Origin: Embiotoca jacksoni
Lineage: Eukaryota; Chordata; Actinopteri; Embiotocidae
Assembly (NCBI GenBank): GCA_022577435.1
Contig: JAKOON010000028.1
Span: 3,648,501 to 3,712,500, forward strand
Reading direction: 5' to 3'
DNA: 64,000 nucleotides
Shown here: piece by piece, positions 24,642-35,420 of the stretch
Position numbering within the stretch: position 1 is the stretch's first letter
Layout: the number at the start of each line of letters is the position of its first letter
Program-made: the position numbers and the translations under genes
The notes under the pieces: generated by a model
The model's input: only the letters and a program-made list of their open reading frames with translations
Database searches by the model: none
What the model was told of the DNA's origin: nothing

Positions 24642-25820
24642 CATGCTATAGTATGACTTTTTGATCATATTTTAGACGACATGCTATAGTATGACTTTTT
24701 GATCATGTTTTGGACGACACGCTTTAGTATGACTTTTTGATCATATTTTAGACGACACGCTATAGTATGACTTTTTGATCATATTTTAGACGACACGCTA
24801 TAGTATGACTTTTTGATCATATTTTAGACGACACGCTATAGTATGACTTTTTGATCATATTTTAGACGACACGCTTTAGTATGACTTTTTGATCATATTT
24901 TAGACGACACGCTTTAGTATGACTTTTTGATCATATTTTAGACGACACGCTATAGTATGACTTTTTGATCATATTTTAGACGACACGCTTTAGTATGACT
25001 TTTTGATCATATTTTAGACGACACGCTATAGTATGACTTTTTGATCATATTTTAGACGACACGCTATAGTATGACTTTTTGATCATATTTTAGACGACAT
25101 GCTATAGTATGACTTTTTGATCATATTTTAGACGACACGCTATAGTATGACTTTTTGATCATATTTTAGACGACACGCTTTAGTATGACTTTTTGATCAT
25201 ATTTTAGACGACACGCTATAGTATGACTTTTTGATCATATTTTAGACGACACGCTATAGTATGACTTTTTGATCATATTTTAGACGACATGCTATAGTAT
25301 GACTTTTTGATCATATTTTAGACGACACGCTATAGTATGACTTTTTGATCATATTTTAGACGACACGCTATAGTATGACTTTTTGATCATATTTTAGACG
25401 ACACGCTATAGTATGACTTTTTGATCATATTTTAGACGACACGCTATAGTATGACTTTTTGATCATATTTTAGACGACACGCTATAGTATGACTTTTTTG
25501 TAATATTTTAGACGACACGTTATAGTATGACTTTTTGATCATATTTTAGACGACACGCTATAGTATGACTTTTTGATCATATTTTAGACGACACGCTATA
25601 GTATGACTTTTTGATCATATTTTAGACGACACGCTATAGTATGACTTTTTGATCATATTTTAGACGACATGCTATAGTATGACTTTTTGATCATATTTTA
25701 GACGACATGCTATAGTATGACTTTTTTGTAATATTTTAGACGACATGTTATAGTATGACTTTTTGATCATATTTTAGACTAAATGCTATAGTATGACTTT
25801 TTTGTAATATTTTAGACGAC
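24642..25820 (+). repeat. 38-bp satellite, block 9 (array right edge)
   Basis: About 31 monomers, the most homogeneous block. Nearly all read GATCAT with ACACGCTATAG. CACGCTTTAG variants at about 24,981 and 25,171 are 190 bases (five monomers) apart, with the same variant order between and after them, indicating a local five-monomer repeat. The final monomers diversify (GACTAAATGC at about 25,775) before the array stops. Confidence 0.95.
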
Positions 25821-25840
25821 TTTTTTTAACGTGTAATTTT

Positions 25841-25916
25841 ATGTCGTCCAAAATATGAAATAAAAGTCATACCGCAGGATGTCCTCCAAAATATCATAAA
25901 AAGGTCATACTTTAGT
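25841..25916 (-). repeat. Two decayed satellite monomers in inverted orientation
   Basis: Read on the minus strand, 25,841-25,872 gives GTATGACTTTTATTTCATA then TTTTGGACGACAT, clearly the satellite monomer. About 25,877-25,916 gives a more diverged AAAGTATGACCTTTTTATGA then TATTTTGGAGGACAT. They face the main array across a short AT-rich spacer (25,821-25,840). Confidence 0.8.
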
Positions 25917-26169
25917 AAGCTGTTGAAAATATCTTAAAAATGTAATGATATAATGATTAAAGAATTAATTATAAAGATTATGAAAAGATTTTGACTTTTT
26001 AGGGTTTGGTTTGAAAAAAAAAAAAATTCAAAATTAATCGACAGTTCAAACACGAAAGACAAAATTAAAGTTTGTACATACATTTAATAGAACTTCATTT
26101 GCTTCAAATCCAGAGAAACAACCCAAGAGGAATTAAGGGATCTACAGTGTTGTTATCAATGGCCACAGC
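25917..26169. other. AT-rich unique flank of the array
   Basis: AT-rich sequence with a short A run at about 26,015-26,027. I see no gene, tRNA or recognisable repeat. Confidence 0.6.
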
Positions 26170-26620
26170 TGCTTCCTGTTCATGGTAGAGAGCAGCGGGT
26201 ACCCGCCACCAAATACCTGTTCATTTGTTACCATGAAGAAATCACGCTTGATCATGAATGCGACCTCGGCCTGGAGATAAAAATGTCTCGGAGCCTTTAA
26301 AAAGGCTCCAAATTAATGAAGTCATTATTGCTGGTTAAAATTCTCACTTTCCTCATTTACAGTCTCTCTTTCGATAAACTGAACATCTTAAAAAAATGCT
26401 AGAATGCAAATGAAGCTCTGGTTTTGTTCTGATTGGAGCACCAGCGACTTGATTCGAGTAATCACAGGTCGTGTTTGTTCGCCTCGTTCCACGATGCCAC
26501 TCATCCTAATGAGCGCACTAGACTCCCAGCTGCCTCTGTTTGGGTTCACATTATTTACCGAGCAATTAGTCATGAAGCACGAGCGCCGAGTGGAATATTA
26601 GTGTAGAAAGTGATGGAGCA
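26170..26620. promoter_or_regulatory. Candidate conserved regulatory block (inferred)
   Basis: Balanced-composition sequence between AT-rich stretches. It has homeodomain-type TAAT cores (AATTAATGAAGTCATTATT at 26,311-26,329; GAGCAATTAGTCATGA near 26,560) and a perfect 9-bp inverted repeat GGAGCCTTT-AA-AAAGGCTCC at 26,290-26,309. No coding frame is convincing. This is motif-based inference; conservation was not tested. Confidence 0.3.
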
Positions 26621-26648
26621 ACTACCTCCTCGCTTACAGCAAGGTCTC

Positions 26649-26679
<31 letters not shown>

Positions 26680-27440
26680 CATATTTCAGGCACGAACCTA
26701 CGGCAGCTTACAGTTGATGTGATAAAACAGTCTTCTTATCCAAACCAATTGAGTTTAAAAAAAAAAAAAAAAAAGAAAGAAAGAAAAGTGAAGGTCAAAA
26801 GAAAATGGAGCTGAAAGAAAAAGGACAATCGCTTAGTTGAGGCTTTTTTTTTTTTTTTATAAAAAGCTGCACAGAATTTTATGGGAGACGCAATAAATTA
26901 ATCCGTGTAAATCATAAACTGGAGCACATGGTCCCAACCACCACTGACGAAGAGTACTTATTTCTTATAATGACTTGTTTACTTTTGTTATTCATTTTTA
27001 ATGACTTTAATAAATTAAACGGGACGTTGTGTTTGTTTTTCAGAAAAATGAAATCTCCCTCTGCCAGATCAGAAGACAAATGAAGATGAAGGAAGACACC
27101 ATTATCCACTAACTACACCCCAAATCATGAAAATAATTTAAAAAAAAAAAAAAAAATAAATCAATAATTTAAAACAAGGAAGTAACAAAAAGAAGAGCAC
27201 ATCTTCACCTAAATAACATCCCTGCGTGTCAGTTACTATTGCCGGGTTTTGTGTTGTTTATATGGATAAATCTTTTCAAAAGTTCAATTTCAAGTGTTGT
27301 ACATCGAGTGGCTTTCAATGCACAGGAGTTCTCAAGCATGTGGTTGTCAAAAACAAAACAAAAACAAAAAAAAAACACTGGAAACATTAAAAAATTTCAC
27401 CTTGTTGCTCCACGAAATGTCAAAATTATTCCGATTCATT
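26621..27440. other. Non-coding stretch with CA microsatellite and A runs
   Basis: Contains (CA)14 at 26,649-26,677, A runs at about 26,757-26,774 and 27,139-27,155, and a T run at about 26,845-26,859. Open frames here are short and lack splice or start context. Confidence 0.6.
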
Positions 27441-27444
27441 TCGA

Positions 27445-27920
27445 GGGTACTTTCTCATCAAAACTTTGTGGCGCTCCGTCCGAGAGTCGTCGGGCAAGTT
27501 ATTGAGCTGCGCCTCGGCCCCGCGGCGGAGACCCGGGCCTGGATGACATCATTTTGATATCTACCCAGGGAGCGCTCTCCCTCTCTCTCCTGATTGGCCG
27601 GCGGTCCCGCGGAGAGGTTTCTCATTACAGACGGTTGTTTTGATGTCTCTCCTCCTCCAGACGCCGCGCTCAGCACTTTCCGCCGGCTTAATTGGCAACG
27701 GCGGCGCGCGGGGAAATGACGCCGGGAGCCGCCCGCGCCGTCAACAAACACTCTGCCGGCTCACCGCAGGTTTACAGATCATACGCTGGAGGAGCGTCAG
27801 GAAAGGTCCAAACGGTGATGCGTTTAGGGACGGAAAAGAGGACGGCAACAGAGGCACGCCCGTGGAAACGGTGTACAGGGAGGACTTCTTAAGACTGGAG
27901 TCGGTTCAAGTTTTGTAAAG
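27445..27920. promoter_or_regulatory. CpG-rich block, possible CpG island
   Basis: An abrupt rise in GC and CpG (GCCCCGCGGCGGAGACCCGG, CCGGCGGTCCCGCGG, CGGCGGCGCGCGGGG) against AT-rich surroundings. CTCTCCTGATTGGCCGG near 27,583 contains an inverted CCAAT box, and GGATGACATCATTTTGA near 27,541 contains a CRE/AP-1-like TGACATCA. It could be a promoter or a CpG-rich conserved element. No transcript structure is visible. Confidence 0.4.
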
Positions 27921-28290
27921 TTTGGTGCTTCGCTGACGTTAGTTTGTCAGTGATGAAGCATCAGTTGAGTATTCTGGCGAAGCTCATCGTCGAGTCATTG
28001 AATCCAAAATACGCGCGAAAAAAAAAAAAAAGAAGCTCGAATTTCAAAATGACTCATCACGGTTTTGGATGCTTTTGCTGTTGAGCTCTTAAATTTGTCA
28101 TTCTATTAACATATTGTTTTTTTTTTTTTTTTTTTTTTAATCAATTTTTGACATTTGTGAATTATTCAGAACTGCAGAAGATAAGAATCTTTTTTTTTTT
28201 TAATTTTTTTTTTTTATGTGTATCATTTTTTTTTCCCCATTCTACTCTAATAAAAGTAAAACAGGCATTTGTTTACTCTGAATGTATAAA
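27921..28290. other. Poly-A/T-rich stretch
   Basis: T runs at about 28,119-28,138 and 28,190-28,215 and an A run at 28,019-28,031. I see no gene or known repeat. Confidence 0.6.
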
Positions 28291-28640
28291 ATATGAGGCA
28301 TTTGTAGCACACTCTGCATAATCTACCCCGGCAGTCTCTTAATCTCACATTCAGTGTAAACAAAAATAAAAAAATTAAAAAAAAATGGACTGATGTGTCC
28401 TAAATATGTTGTACCTTTTCCGCCTATTGAAAGTTATTTCGGCTTTTGATGCGACGCGAGTGAAAGATAGACTCAGACAATTAGCTTGGTCCACCATGTT
28501 TTGTCTCGTCTTTTTGTCTCTCTCGCGTTCTCCCCGCAGTCATGAATATTCAGAAAGAAGATATTTATGGCTGCTGATGAATATTCTGCACAAAGTCTGC
28601 CTGGTAAATTAGGCGAGCAGAGGGAATTGGATCGCCGGTA
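28290..28640. promoter_or_regulatory. Candidate regulatory block with paired POU-like sites
   Basis: Two near-identical octamer-type sites, CATGAATATTCAG (from 28,541) and GATGAATATTCTG (from 28,577), lie about 36 bases apart in balanced-composition sequence. ATGAATATTC is a known POU-factor binding form. No coding potential supports an exon. The regulatory role is inference. Confidence 0.3.
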
Positions 28641-29140
28641 GGTGCTTCTCTCAAGGCAACGGGAGGAGAGGAAAAAAAATCAACCAACTCTTCTTTTGAA
28701 AGGCTAATTTGATGTCATTATTACCACGTCTTGTATGCCAGCAGTCTGGAGAGCCTTTGCTGAATCTCTCGCGCTGTATCCGACCTAAATATAATACCAA
28801 CAGTCACAAATAACATCCGCAGGAACGCGTTTTGAAGCGATGCTTCAGCGACTTGGGTCAGAAATCGTCTATTCAACGGCTGAGAAGTCGCCGAGCAGAT
28901 ATTTCCGTGTTGGTGACCACCAAAAGGAGGCGACGCGATAATCTATAAGCGATTCGGTTTGCTCTCGCAAAGCATTTTTCACAAATTTGTAGACGCGGGG
29001 CGTTTTCTCAAGGACGTCCTGATCTCGCGCTGCAAATGAAATCCCTCCACGCCGACCGAAGACATGAAATCTATTTTTGGTGGTTCATTAAAGACGCTTC
29101 TATGTGGCGTTCCAACACCCAACATTCAGACTGGAGTAAT
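28641..29140. other. Non-coding, moderately CpG-rich, nothing recognised
   Basis: Mixed sequence without a convincing frame, repeat or RNA gene. Confidence 0.5.
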
Positions 29141-29141
29141 T

Positions 29142-29146
29142 GGTGG

Positions 29147-29181
<35 letters not shown>

Positions 29182-29200
29182 TGGAGGGGGGGGGGGGGGT
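29142..29200 (+). repeat. GGA/GGAAGA purine tract ending in a G run
   Basis: Runs of GGAGGA and GGAAGA units end in about 14 consecutive G at roughly 29,185-29,198. Glycine- or glutamate-rich frames through it are artefacts of the repeat. Confidence 0.85.
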
Positions 29201-30150
29201 TGGTCCTCATGTTCCACTCGAGATTGAATCTGAATGTTTGCGTTCTTGAACGCGCGACTCCTGCATCACTAATGACGATTTGTAGCGTTAATCAAAGGCG
29301 CTGCCGTGGGTGCCAATCACCATGATTACAGAGAGGAACTTGGTTGGGATCACCGCAGCAAAGGATGCTGGGAGCTCACGGGCCCACGTTTTCTTGTGAA
29401 GGCGCGCGCCGTGTGTGTGTGTGTGTGTGTGTGTGTTGAAGAGAAAAAGAGCAAGAAAGAAGAAGTTAGAGAGACAAAGTGATATTTTTATAGAACGGAA
29501 CAAATTGGCCAAATTTGGTTACCTTGGCAACGTCACGTAGATAAAAAAAAAAATCAGTCCGTTTCAACTTCGGTACGTCTCACATTTAAAGGCTTTGTTT
29601 CACCGTGTTTAAACTAATTTGTGTTTCATGCGCTGCCGGTAACGGGGGGCACTCGGTTAGCCTGCGTCTACCGATTGCCAGCGTGCGGGACAATTAGGGG
29701 ACGTCCGTCTATTATAGCTGGCACGCGAGGCGTTTAGGGACATCTAAAATTGTAGCGTTTGTCGACGGCCGTAAGGGGGCATCTGTAAATAGTAGTATTT
29801 CCGAATCGAAATAGCAGCTCCCGGACGCGACGTCAGTTCTACGGGTACGTGCGTCTCCGACGGGCTTCGCACGTCAATAGCCGAGTCTGTCAGAGGGCGT
29901 ATCGCGTCCCAAACAGAGAAAGCTCGTGTGTTGACCTCCGAGTATGGATTATGCGCAGAAAACTAATTTAGTTCAATTGACAAAACCAATTGACAAAACA
30001 AACTGTGCGAATGAAAAAGAAAAAAAAAAAAAAAAAGAGTGAGAAGTGGAAAATTCTGTGAGCCCGAGAGACGGAGAAACCCTGGAGGCTTAAAAAAAGA
30101 GAGACGGGTGGAAAAGAAAATCAAGATGACAAAGACTCAGGTGTGAAGGC
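29201..30150. other. Non-coding stretch with a GT microsatellite
   Basis: (GT)13 at 29,411-29,436, moderately CpG-rich DNA at 29,630-29,930 and an A run at about 30,018-30,036. I see no gene. Confidence 0.55.
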
Positions 30151-31800
30151 AACAAAAAAAACAAACAAATGAAGTCAGTTTCAGCTCTCACTGGATGGGG
30201 GAGAGGGGGGGAGGAGGGAGGAGTAGAACTGAACTCTATTTCAAGCACAAAAACCAAACTCTGCTTCTGCCCTCTCACGGCGTCTTCGCCGTCTCCTCCT
30301 CCTGCCGGGACACGTTTGTTTTTGTTTTTTTGTTTCCTCCCCGGTATCGCGGTGATTGGAGGGGAGCGGCGGCTCTGCAGGCATCTGCTCGTTTTGTTGG
30401 GAACTGTGTGCAAGTAAACACTTTTCGCTCGTGACCATCTGTCCGAGCTCAGATCTGCATGAGAGTTGGCAGACTCGGCTGGAAGCGACGGAGAGGGGAG
30501 GAAGAGCGAGATTGAGACGTCGAGGAGGGAAGAAAGCAAAGCAAAAGAAAAAAGAAAAAAAAAAAAAAAATAAAATCAATGAAAGGAAAGTGGGGAAATG
30601 GAGAAAGACGGAGGAGCGGCGAGTTCTGTTCTTGTAGTCAAAAGTAAAAAAAGAACATTTAGGGATCAAATGTTGTCGTTCCCCCCCCCCCTCCCCCCCG
30701 CCCCCATCCGATTTGATTTTGATGTACAATTCAAAAGTGCCCCGCAACAATAAAACCGTGCCGACGCCGACTCGGCAGAAAGCGCACCACGTCACGCACC
30801 AAACGGACTGTGGGAATGAATGCGGATCGCACATTTATTGTTGCCCCAAAAGACTTCATCAGCACTAATGACTCGGGGATGAATCGCTCATCTGGTGCGC
30901 TTCTCGGTTTTTTGATCTATTCGAGTAGAAAGATGGAGGTCAGTGCGGCATATAAGCAACGAGCACCTCAAAAGATATTTTGGCTGCAAATGCAAAAAGC
31001 AAAAAGCTCTGCTGTTAAGCTAAAAAAAAAAAAAACACAAAAAACCAGGGCAAATGAAACAGCAGAAGTACCGAGAAACAGGTGGCGTGTTTATTGACGG
31101 CGGTTTCCCCCCCAGAACCAATCAGAGTATCGACGGTGGTTTGCTACGTTAGCGGCCTTCAGTCATGAATACTTCCAGTATGTCCAGTCACTGCAGTTAA
31201 TGGCCTCTTATGACTCAGGGGTTTTCTTTCTTTCTGTTTTTTTTAAAAGCAGACTCTGATTCTCTCTCGACTTCATTGTGTGCAATGGAGGACAGCGCTA
31301 CGGATCTCAAGACATTTTAAGAAAGTACAAAAAAAAAAAGAATAAAAGAGTATTTATATAACAAAGGACATAGCACCGAAGTTCAACAAAAAATGGAGTC
31401 TTAAAAGATAAAAGCAGAATCTGGAGTGGAAATTCGGATTTAGATGAAAGGCAACGGGCCAAAAGTCGGCGTGCGAGCGCTGCAGTCTGTATGTTTACGT
31501 CTCACTCCATCTGCTTGTCTTTATGACGGGTGTTATCTGTCTGTCTGTCCGACCGTCTGTCTGTCTGTCTATCGAGCCGAACAAACGGAGAGGCGGGGAG
31601 GGGGAGGGGGAAGGGGGCACGCCCATCCAGAAATGTGGACTTTAGAAAAAAAATAAAAGTAAATCTCCGAATCAAATCTAAACATCTGCTTTCCAGTTGG
31701 CGTCAGCTCGTCGTGAGCCCGGGCCGCGTCGACTCCCACACAATTATCTCCCTTCACCGTTCACAGGCTGGAATAAAAACAATAATTCATGTTTGCGTAT
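30151..31800. other. Non-coding stretch with homopolymers
   Basis: Includes an A run at about 30,557-30,571, an interrupted C run at 30,681-30,706, an A run at about 31,021-31,034 and CTGT/CTGTCTGTC tetranucleotides at about 31,535-31,570. The long minus-strand frame over 30,241-30,834 is driven by AG-rich low-complexity DNA (polyR, polyF and serine runs) and is not accepted as a gene. Confidence 0.55.
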
Positions 31801-32060
31801 CGCCAACAAACACAACGGGGAGTTCAGCGCAACGACGTTCTGCCGCACGTCCGACCGTCGGCGGCACGTCACCGGGTGGGAGTGATGCCGCGTGTCGGAC
31901 GCGAATAAAAAAAAATAAAATAAAATAAAAAAAAAAAAAAACATCGACGGGGGCGGAGGTCGTCGCCGATCGGTCGGGCAACTCCTCCCGCCCGACCGGC
32001 GAGCGTTCGCCGTCGAATATCTTCTTGTGACTGATGAAGGAGGGGCTGCAGCTACAAGCC
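31800..32060. other. CpG-rich block interrupted by A-rich spacer
   Basis: CpG-dense sequence (GTCCGACCGTCGGCGGCACG; CCGATCGGTCGGGC; CCCGCCCGACCGGCGAGCG) on either side of an AAATAAAATAAAAT tract at about 31,906-31,940. It has no start/splice arrangement I trust. It may be promoter-like or just GC-rich DNA. Confidence 0.35.
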
Positions 32061-32196
32061 GGGGCAGGTTGGGGGAACTGGGAGCGGGTAGGCTGAACAA
32101 CAAACTCACAAAAAACAAACAAACAAAAAAACAAAAAGGCAGATCAGTTGTCCATCTTTAAAAAGTTGCGGGGAAACATTTTTACGGCCGCGTTCT

Positions 32197-32396
32197 TACC
32201 TGATGTGACCGGAAAACCCGACGACACCGCGTCCCGCCCACCGATAGCCGTAACCTGACTGCACCACGGGCCTGTCAATCAAACAGACGCGCCACCCCCC
32301 CCCCCCCCCCCCAAAAAAAAAAAAAAACACAGCTTTTTGAGGCTTATTTTCTAATTAATAACAGGATTATTTGTAGATGGACTGCCAGAAAACTAA
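32197..32396 (+). repeat. Dispersed repeat family A, fragment 1
   Basis: CGTCCCGCCCACCGATAGCC, GTAACCTGACTGC, CCTGTCAATC and TTATTTTCTAATTA...ACAGGATTATTTG recur in the same order at 54,095-54,230, and the first part again at 44,805-44,860. In fragment 1 a C run (32,295-32,312) and A run (32,313-32,327) have expanded inside it. It looks like a non-coding relic of a fish interspersed repeat; the family name is not recognised. Confidence 0.7.
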
Positions 32397-33400
32397 TAAG
32401 AAGCAGATAGGGCTGGGGGGGGGATGGGGTGGGGGGGGGGGCAGCAACTGAGAGCACACTTTAGTCTCAAGAATCCCCGTTTTTAGAGCCCCGATACAGA
32501 AACTGTACTTCTATAACTCGCCGTTTTGCGACCTGTCAAGTCGAATGGAGCAGAAGAAAAAGGGAACCAGGAACCAAAAGCATGCTGAAGAATTGGGTGA
32601 CAGGACGTGGCATAAATTCAGGGAAACATTTGGAACACGAAATACAAAAACGGCATCGAGCACCGTCATGAAAACAAAGAATAAATCAGAGGTTTGAGTC
32701 GGGATGGATATTTGTTCAATAAACTCGGAGCTTCAAGCAGACTGAGATAATAGAGTAAGAAAGGCTGAGAAACAAATACTATTTTCCAATTTGGAGGTTG
32801 GATGATTCCCTCCGAGCTGCCCACATATTTGATATTTATGGCGTTGCGGAGAGTCGGGATGCGGGACTTCTCCTCCTCCTCCACCTCCTCCTCCTCCTAC
32901 GGCAGCAGCCTTCTGATGCGAGAGGAAGAGATCTGGATTTCCAAAGGTGTCCGTTGTGTTGCCATAGATAGAACATGCCGGGGGCCTCGCTGGATGGACA
33001 GCTAACAAATCAATCTCCCTGCAGACGGGACCCCCCAATCTGGTAAACCCAACGCCCACCCCTCCCCGTTCCCCTGCGCTCCCCTCCCACGCTGTCTGTC
33101 AGTCTGGACAACGGTGGAGGTGGGGAGAGGAGAGTGGTGGGCTTCAGTGTTTCTGCCCCTTCCCCCCCCCCCCCCCCCCAAGACATGTAGTCAAATACGA
33201 GAGAAGCAGAAACATGTCGGCTTTTTATTTTTTATTTTTTTATGATTATTGTTATTTTAACAAGGGATGAAAATGAGCTTCCAGCCAGGATGTCTGTAAA
33301 CATGCACCATGCCGAGTGCGTTTCGTGTTTGAACCTGCAGCTCTGGTACAGGCGAGTTCACATGGAGAGAACACAGGCGGTCATGCCCGGAAGGAGCAAC
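32397..33400. other. Non-coding stretch
   Basis: G runs at about 32,415-32,442, a CTCCTCC trinucleotide-like tract at 32,870-32,900 and a C run at 33,162-33,179. Open frames are low-complexity serine or glycine runs. No gene is recognised. Confidence 0.5.
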
Positions 33401-33410
33401 TCCAACGGAG

Positions 33411-33456
33411 CAGCAACAACAACAACACCCCTCCTCCTCCTCCTCCTCCTCCTCCT
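33411..33456 (+). repeat. CAA then CTC trinucleotide tracts
   Basis: (CAA)n at about 33,411-33,427 is followed directly by (CTC)n at about 33,428-33,456. Poly-P, poly-L and poly-E frames over it are artefacts. Confidence 0.85.
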
Positions 33457-34350
33457 GCCCTCCCAAATGTATTTTTCCCCAACAAACATTGTGGCTGTGT
33501 TCACACAGTGGGAACTTCATGCTCTAGAACTGCTGCTCCTGTGGTCCTACCCGTTTTACACTCGGGCTACAAACACAAGATTTAGGTATTTTAACACCAA
33601 CAAATACTTGGGAACAATTCTCCCAATTTCGCTCCACGACAAAACTTCAAGCCCTCCGGAGTAGTTTGAACAGAACGGGAACGCTGTGACCTCCGTGGGA
33701 TACAGGTCGTTGCAGAGCTGCACGCTGCAGCAGTTGTACAGAAGCCAGGTGACAAAAACCGACAACCTTATTGTATTAAAAATGAGATCTGGGGACGCTG
33801 GTGTCTCTTTGGTACAAAGTAAAACACAGCATCATACTCGCATACCGTGTCTTTCTCTTTGATTTTGACTGCTGAAATTGATAATAAACAAACGGCTTCA
33901 ACTTTAAAATCAGAGCCAACAAGTGCAGGATTTATTTTTGACCCGGCGGTAGAGAAGTTGACTAATAACCAACTCAAGGCTGAACGCCCAAACCGCTAAC
34001 CATTCAAAAGTTGTAGTTTACATCCCTATCTCACCATGATTGTTGTCATAAATTCTTAACCGTGGATGCTCCCTCCTGCCGTCCCGCTTCCTCTCGCTAA
34101 GCGCGTCTCGTATTTGGTCATTTTTCCGTCTCCCTTTGTGATGACGGTACGTGTGACGAAAAGTAGTCCGGACGAAACCCAAATCTACAGAAAGACAAAA
34201 ACGTGGACGAGCTTCTCTGGCGGCTCCCAGGAAGCCAAGGTGGCGGGTTGGGAAGAAGTCGGGGCAACCCGATCTTCTTAAAGTTAGAAGGAGCCTAGTT
34301 ACCAGCCTGGTGATGTGACGAGCCGATGCTACCTGCCGTACGTTACGCAA
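33457..34350. other. Non-coding stretch, nothing recognised
   Basis: Mixed composition with short open frames on both strands and no consistent splice structure, RNA gene or repeat I can identify. Confidence 0.45.
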
Positions 34351-34449
34351 GATGAATTCATCTCGATACAAACGGTATCGTTTCTTTCTACATCTCTACT
34401 GAAAACACGTCAATAGCTCATTATATATTAATAAATCGCCCAGCTCTAA
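34350..34449 (-). mobile_element. Possible end of a hAT-like non-autonomous DNA transposon
   Basis: On the minus strand it begins TTAGAGCTGGGCGATTTATT and continues to AACGATACCGTTTGTATCGA. The GAGCTGGGCGAT start and GATACCG body resemble the beginning of abundant fish non-autonomous transposons (family recall, not tested). The opposite end was not found. Confidence 0.3.
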
Positions 34450-34990
34450 CACAGAGCTCGCTTTTCCTGCCTTCATGTCCTTGAGCTTTTTATTTATTTT
34501 ATTTCTTCTTCTTCCCTTCACTGCCTATTTTTCTCAGGAGTTAGAAGTGAAACATCTGGAAATAAATCCATAAATATTCGAAGTTTATACTCTCCCCAAA
34601 ATCTCGCAGCCTCCTTAACATATTGAGAGTCTCAGCAGAACGTGTGAACACGACCCTCCCATCGTTAATATTCTGTTCATATCCTGTTTTCCCCGCTTGC
34701 TTTACATTCTATTTGTGTGCTGCTATTCTAGTTTCATTTCCCCGCTGAATCCTCTTCTTCTGCGGCTGCAACAACTCTTTTCCTCTGCCGGGATCAGCAA
34801 AGTTTAATCTGTAATTTAGTTACAGAGCTGCTGGGTAAATTCCCCCCCCCCCTCCCCCGCAGCACCCAGGCTGCTTGAGTGGAGGGGAACTGGGACAAAG
34901 TCTGGGAGGTAGATGTGAATCCCAAAACTGACCCCAAACTCTGACTTTTGAGATGACTTCAGGTGTGAAAGTCCCGGTGCAAATTACTGA
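34450..34990. other. Non-coding stretch, nothing recognised
   Basis: AT-leaning sequence with a C run at about 34,842-34,858. I see no gene or known repeat. Confidence 0.5.
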
Positions 34991-35420
34991 TGCACTTTGT
35001 TTGGAGCTTAAACGAAGCGTACTCGATCCTCGGGCAGTCGCGCCGCTCAAAAGCGAGGGGGGGGGGGGGGGGGCGGGGGGCTGCACGCGAAACCAAACGA
35101 CGACCCGTGCACTTTTACAATCGAGCGACGGGGAAAACCAACCCGGTCTCCGCGTCACCGAGGGTTACACCAAAGAGTTGCGCTCGTCGCCGGCCGTCCG
35201 GTCCCAGTTGAAGGAGGGGCGGGACGAACGCGGCTAACCGCCGACACCGGTCGCCGACTGGTTCGCGCGGGGTGCTAAAAAAAAAAAATGAGCCGGAGTT
35301 CCCGGACAGTTATCGCAGCGAAGACGGCCGAGGCTGCGAGCGACAGTCGGCGCAGACAACCCGCAAATTAAAGCTGAAATTCAGCATCTTAACCTCGGTT
35401 CAAAAAAATACCAAACAGGG
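34990..35420. other. CpG-rich block with a long G run
   Basis: CpG-dense sequence containing G17-C-G6 at 35,057-35,080, a potential G-quadruplex. Overlapping frames on three phases are typical of GC-rich non-coding DNA. No splice-supported exon is seen. Confidence 0.4.

Larger units (their letters stand above)
1..25820 (+). repeat. Compound satellite array: 38-bp monomers alternating with a 1.03-kb module
   Basis: Direct reading shows nine blocks of a 38-bp tandem monomer separated by eight nearly identical 1,024-1,027-bp modules, all in one orientation. Module-to-module spacing varies (about 2.6, 3.0, 2.2, 7.1, 2.7, 3.5 and 1.7 kb) because satellite block length varies while module length does not. 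Block lengths are close to whole multiples of 38, as expected from unequal exchange between monomers. The left end is cut by the window; the right end is at about 25,820. No stretch has the character of a protein gene. Pericentromeric, subtelomeric or interstitial location cannot be decided from sequence. Confidence 0.97.

Noticed and set aside
1..25820. CRISPR-like array (38-bp repeating unit)
   Set aside because: The units are contiguous with no unique spacers, and the context is vertebrate. It is satellite DNA.
30241..30834. 197-codon minus-strand frame
   Set aside because: Composed of Phe, Arg, Glu and Gly runs generated by A/G-rich and homopolymer DNA; no splice sites or domain.
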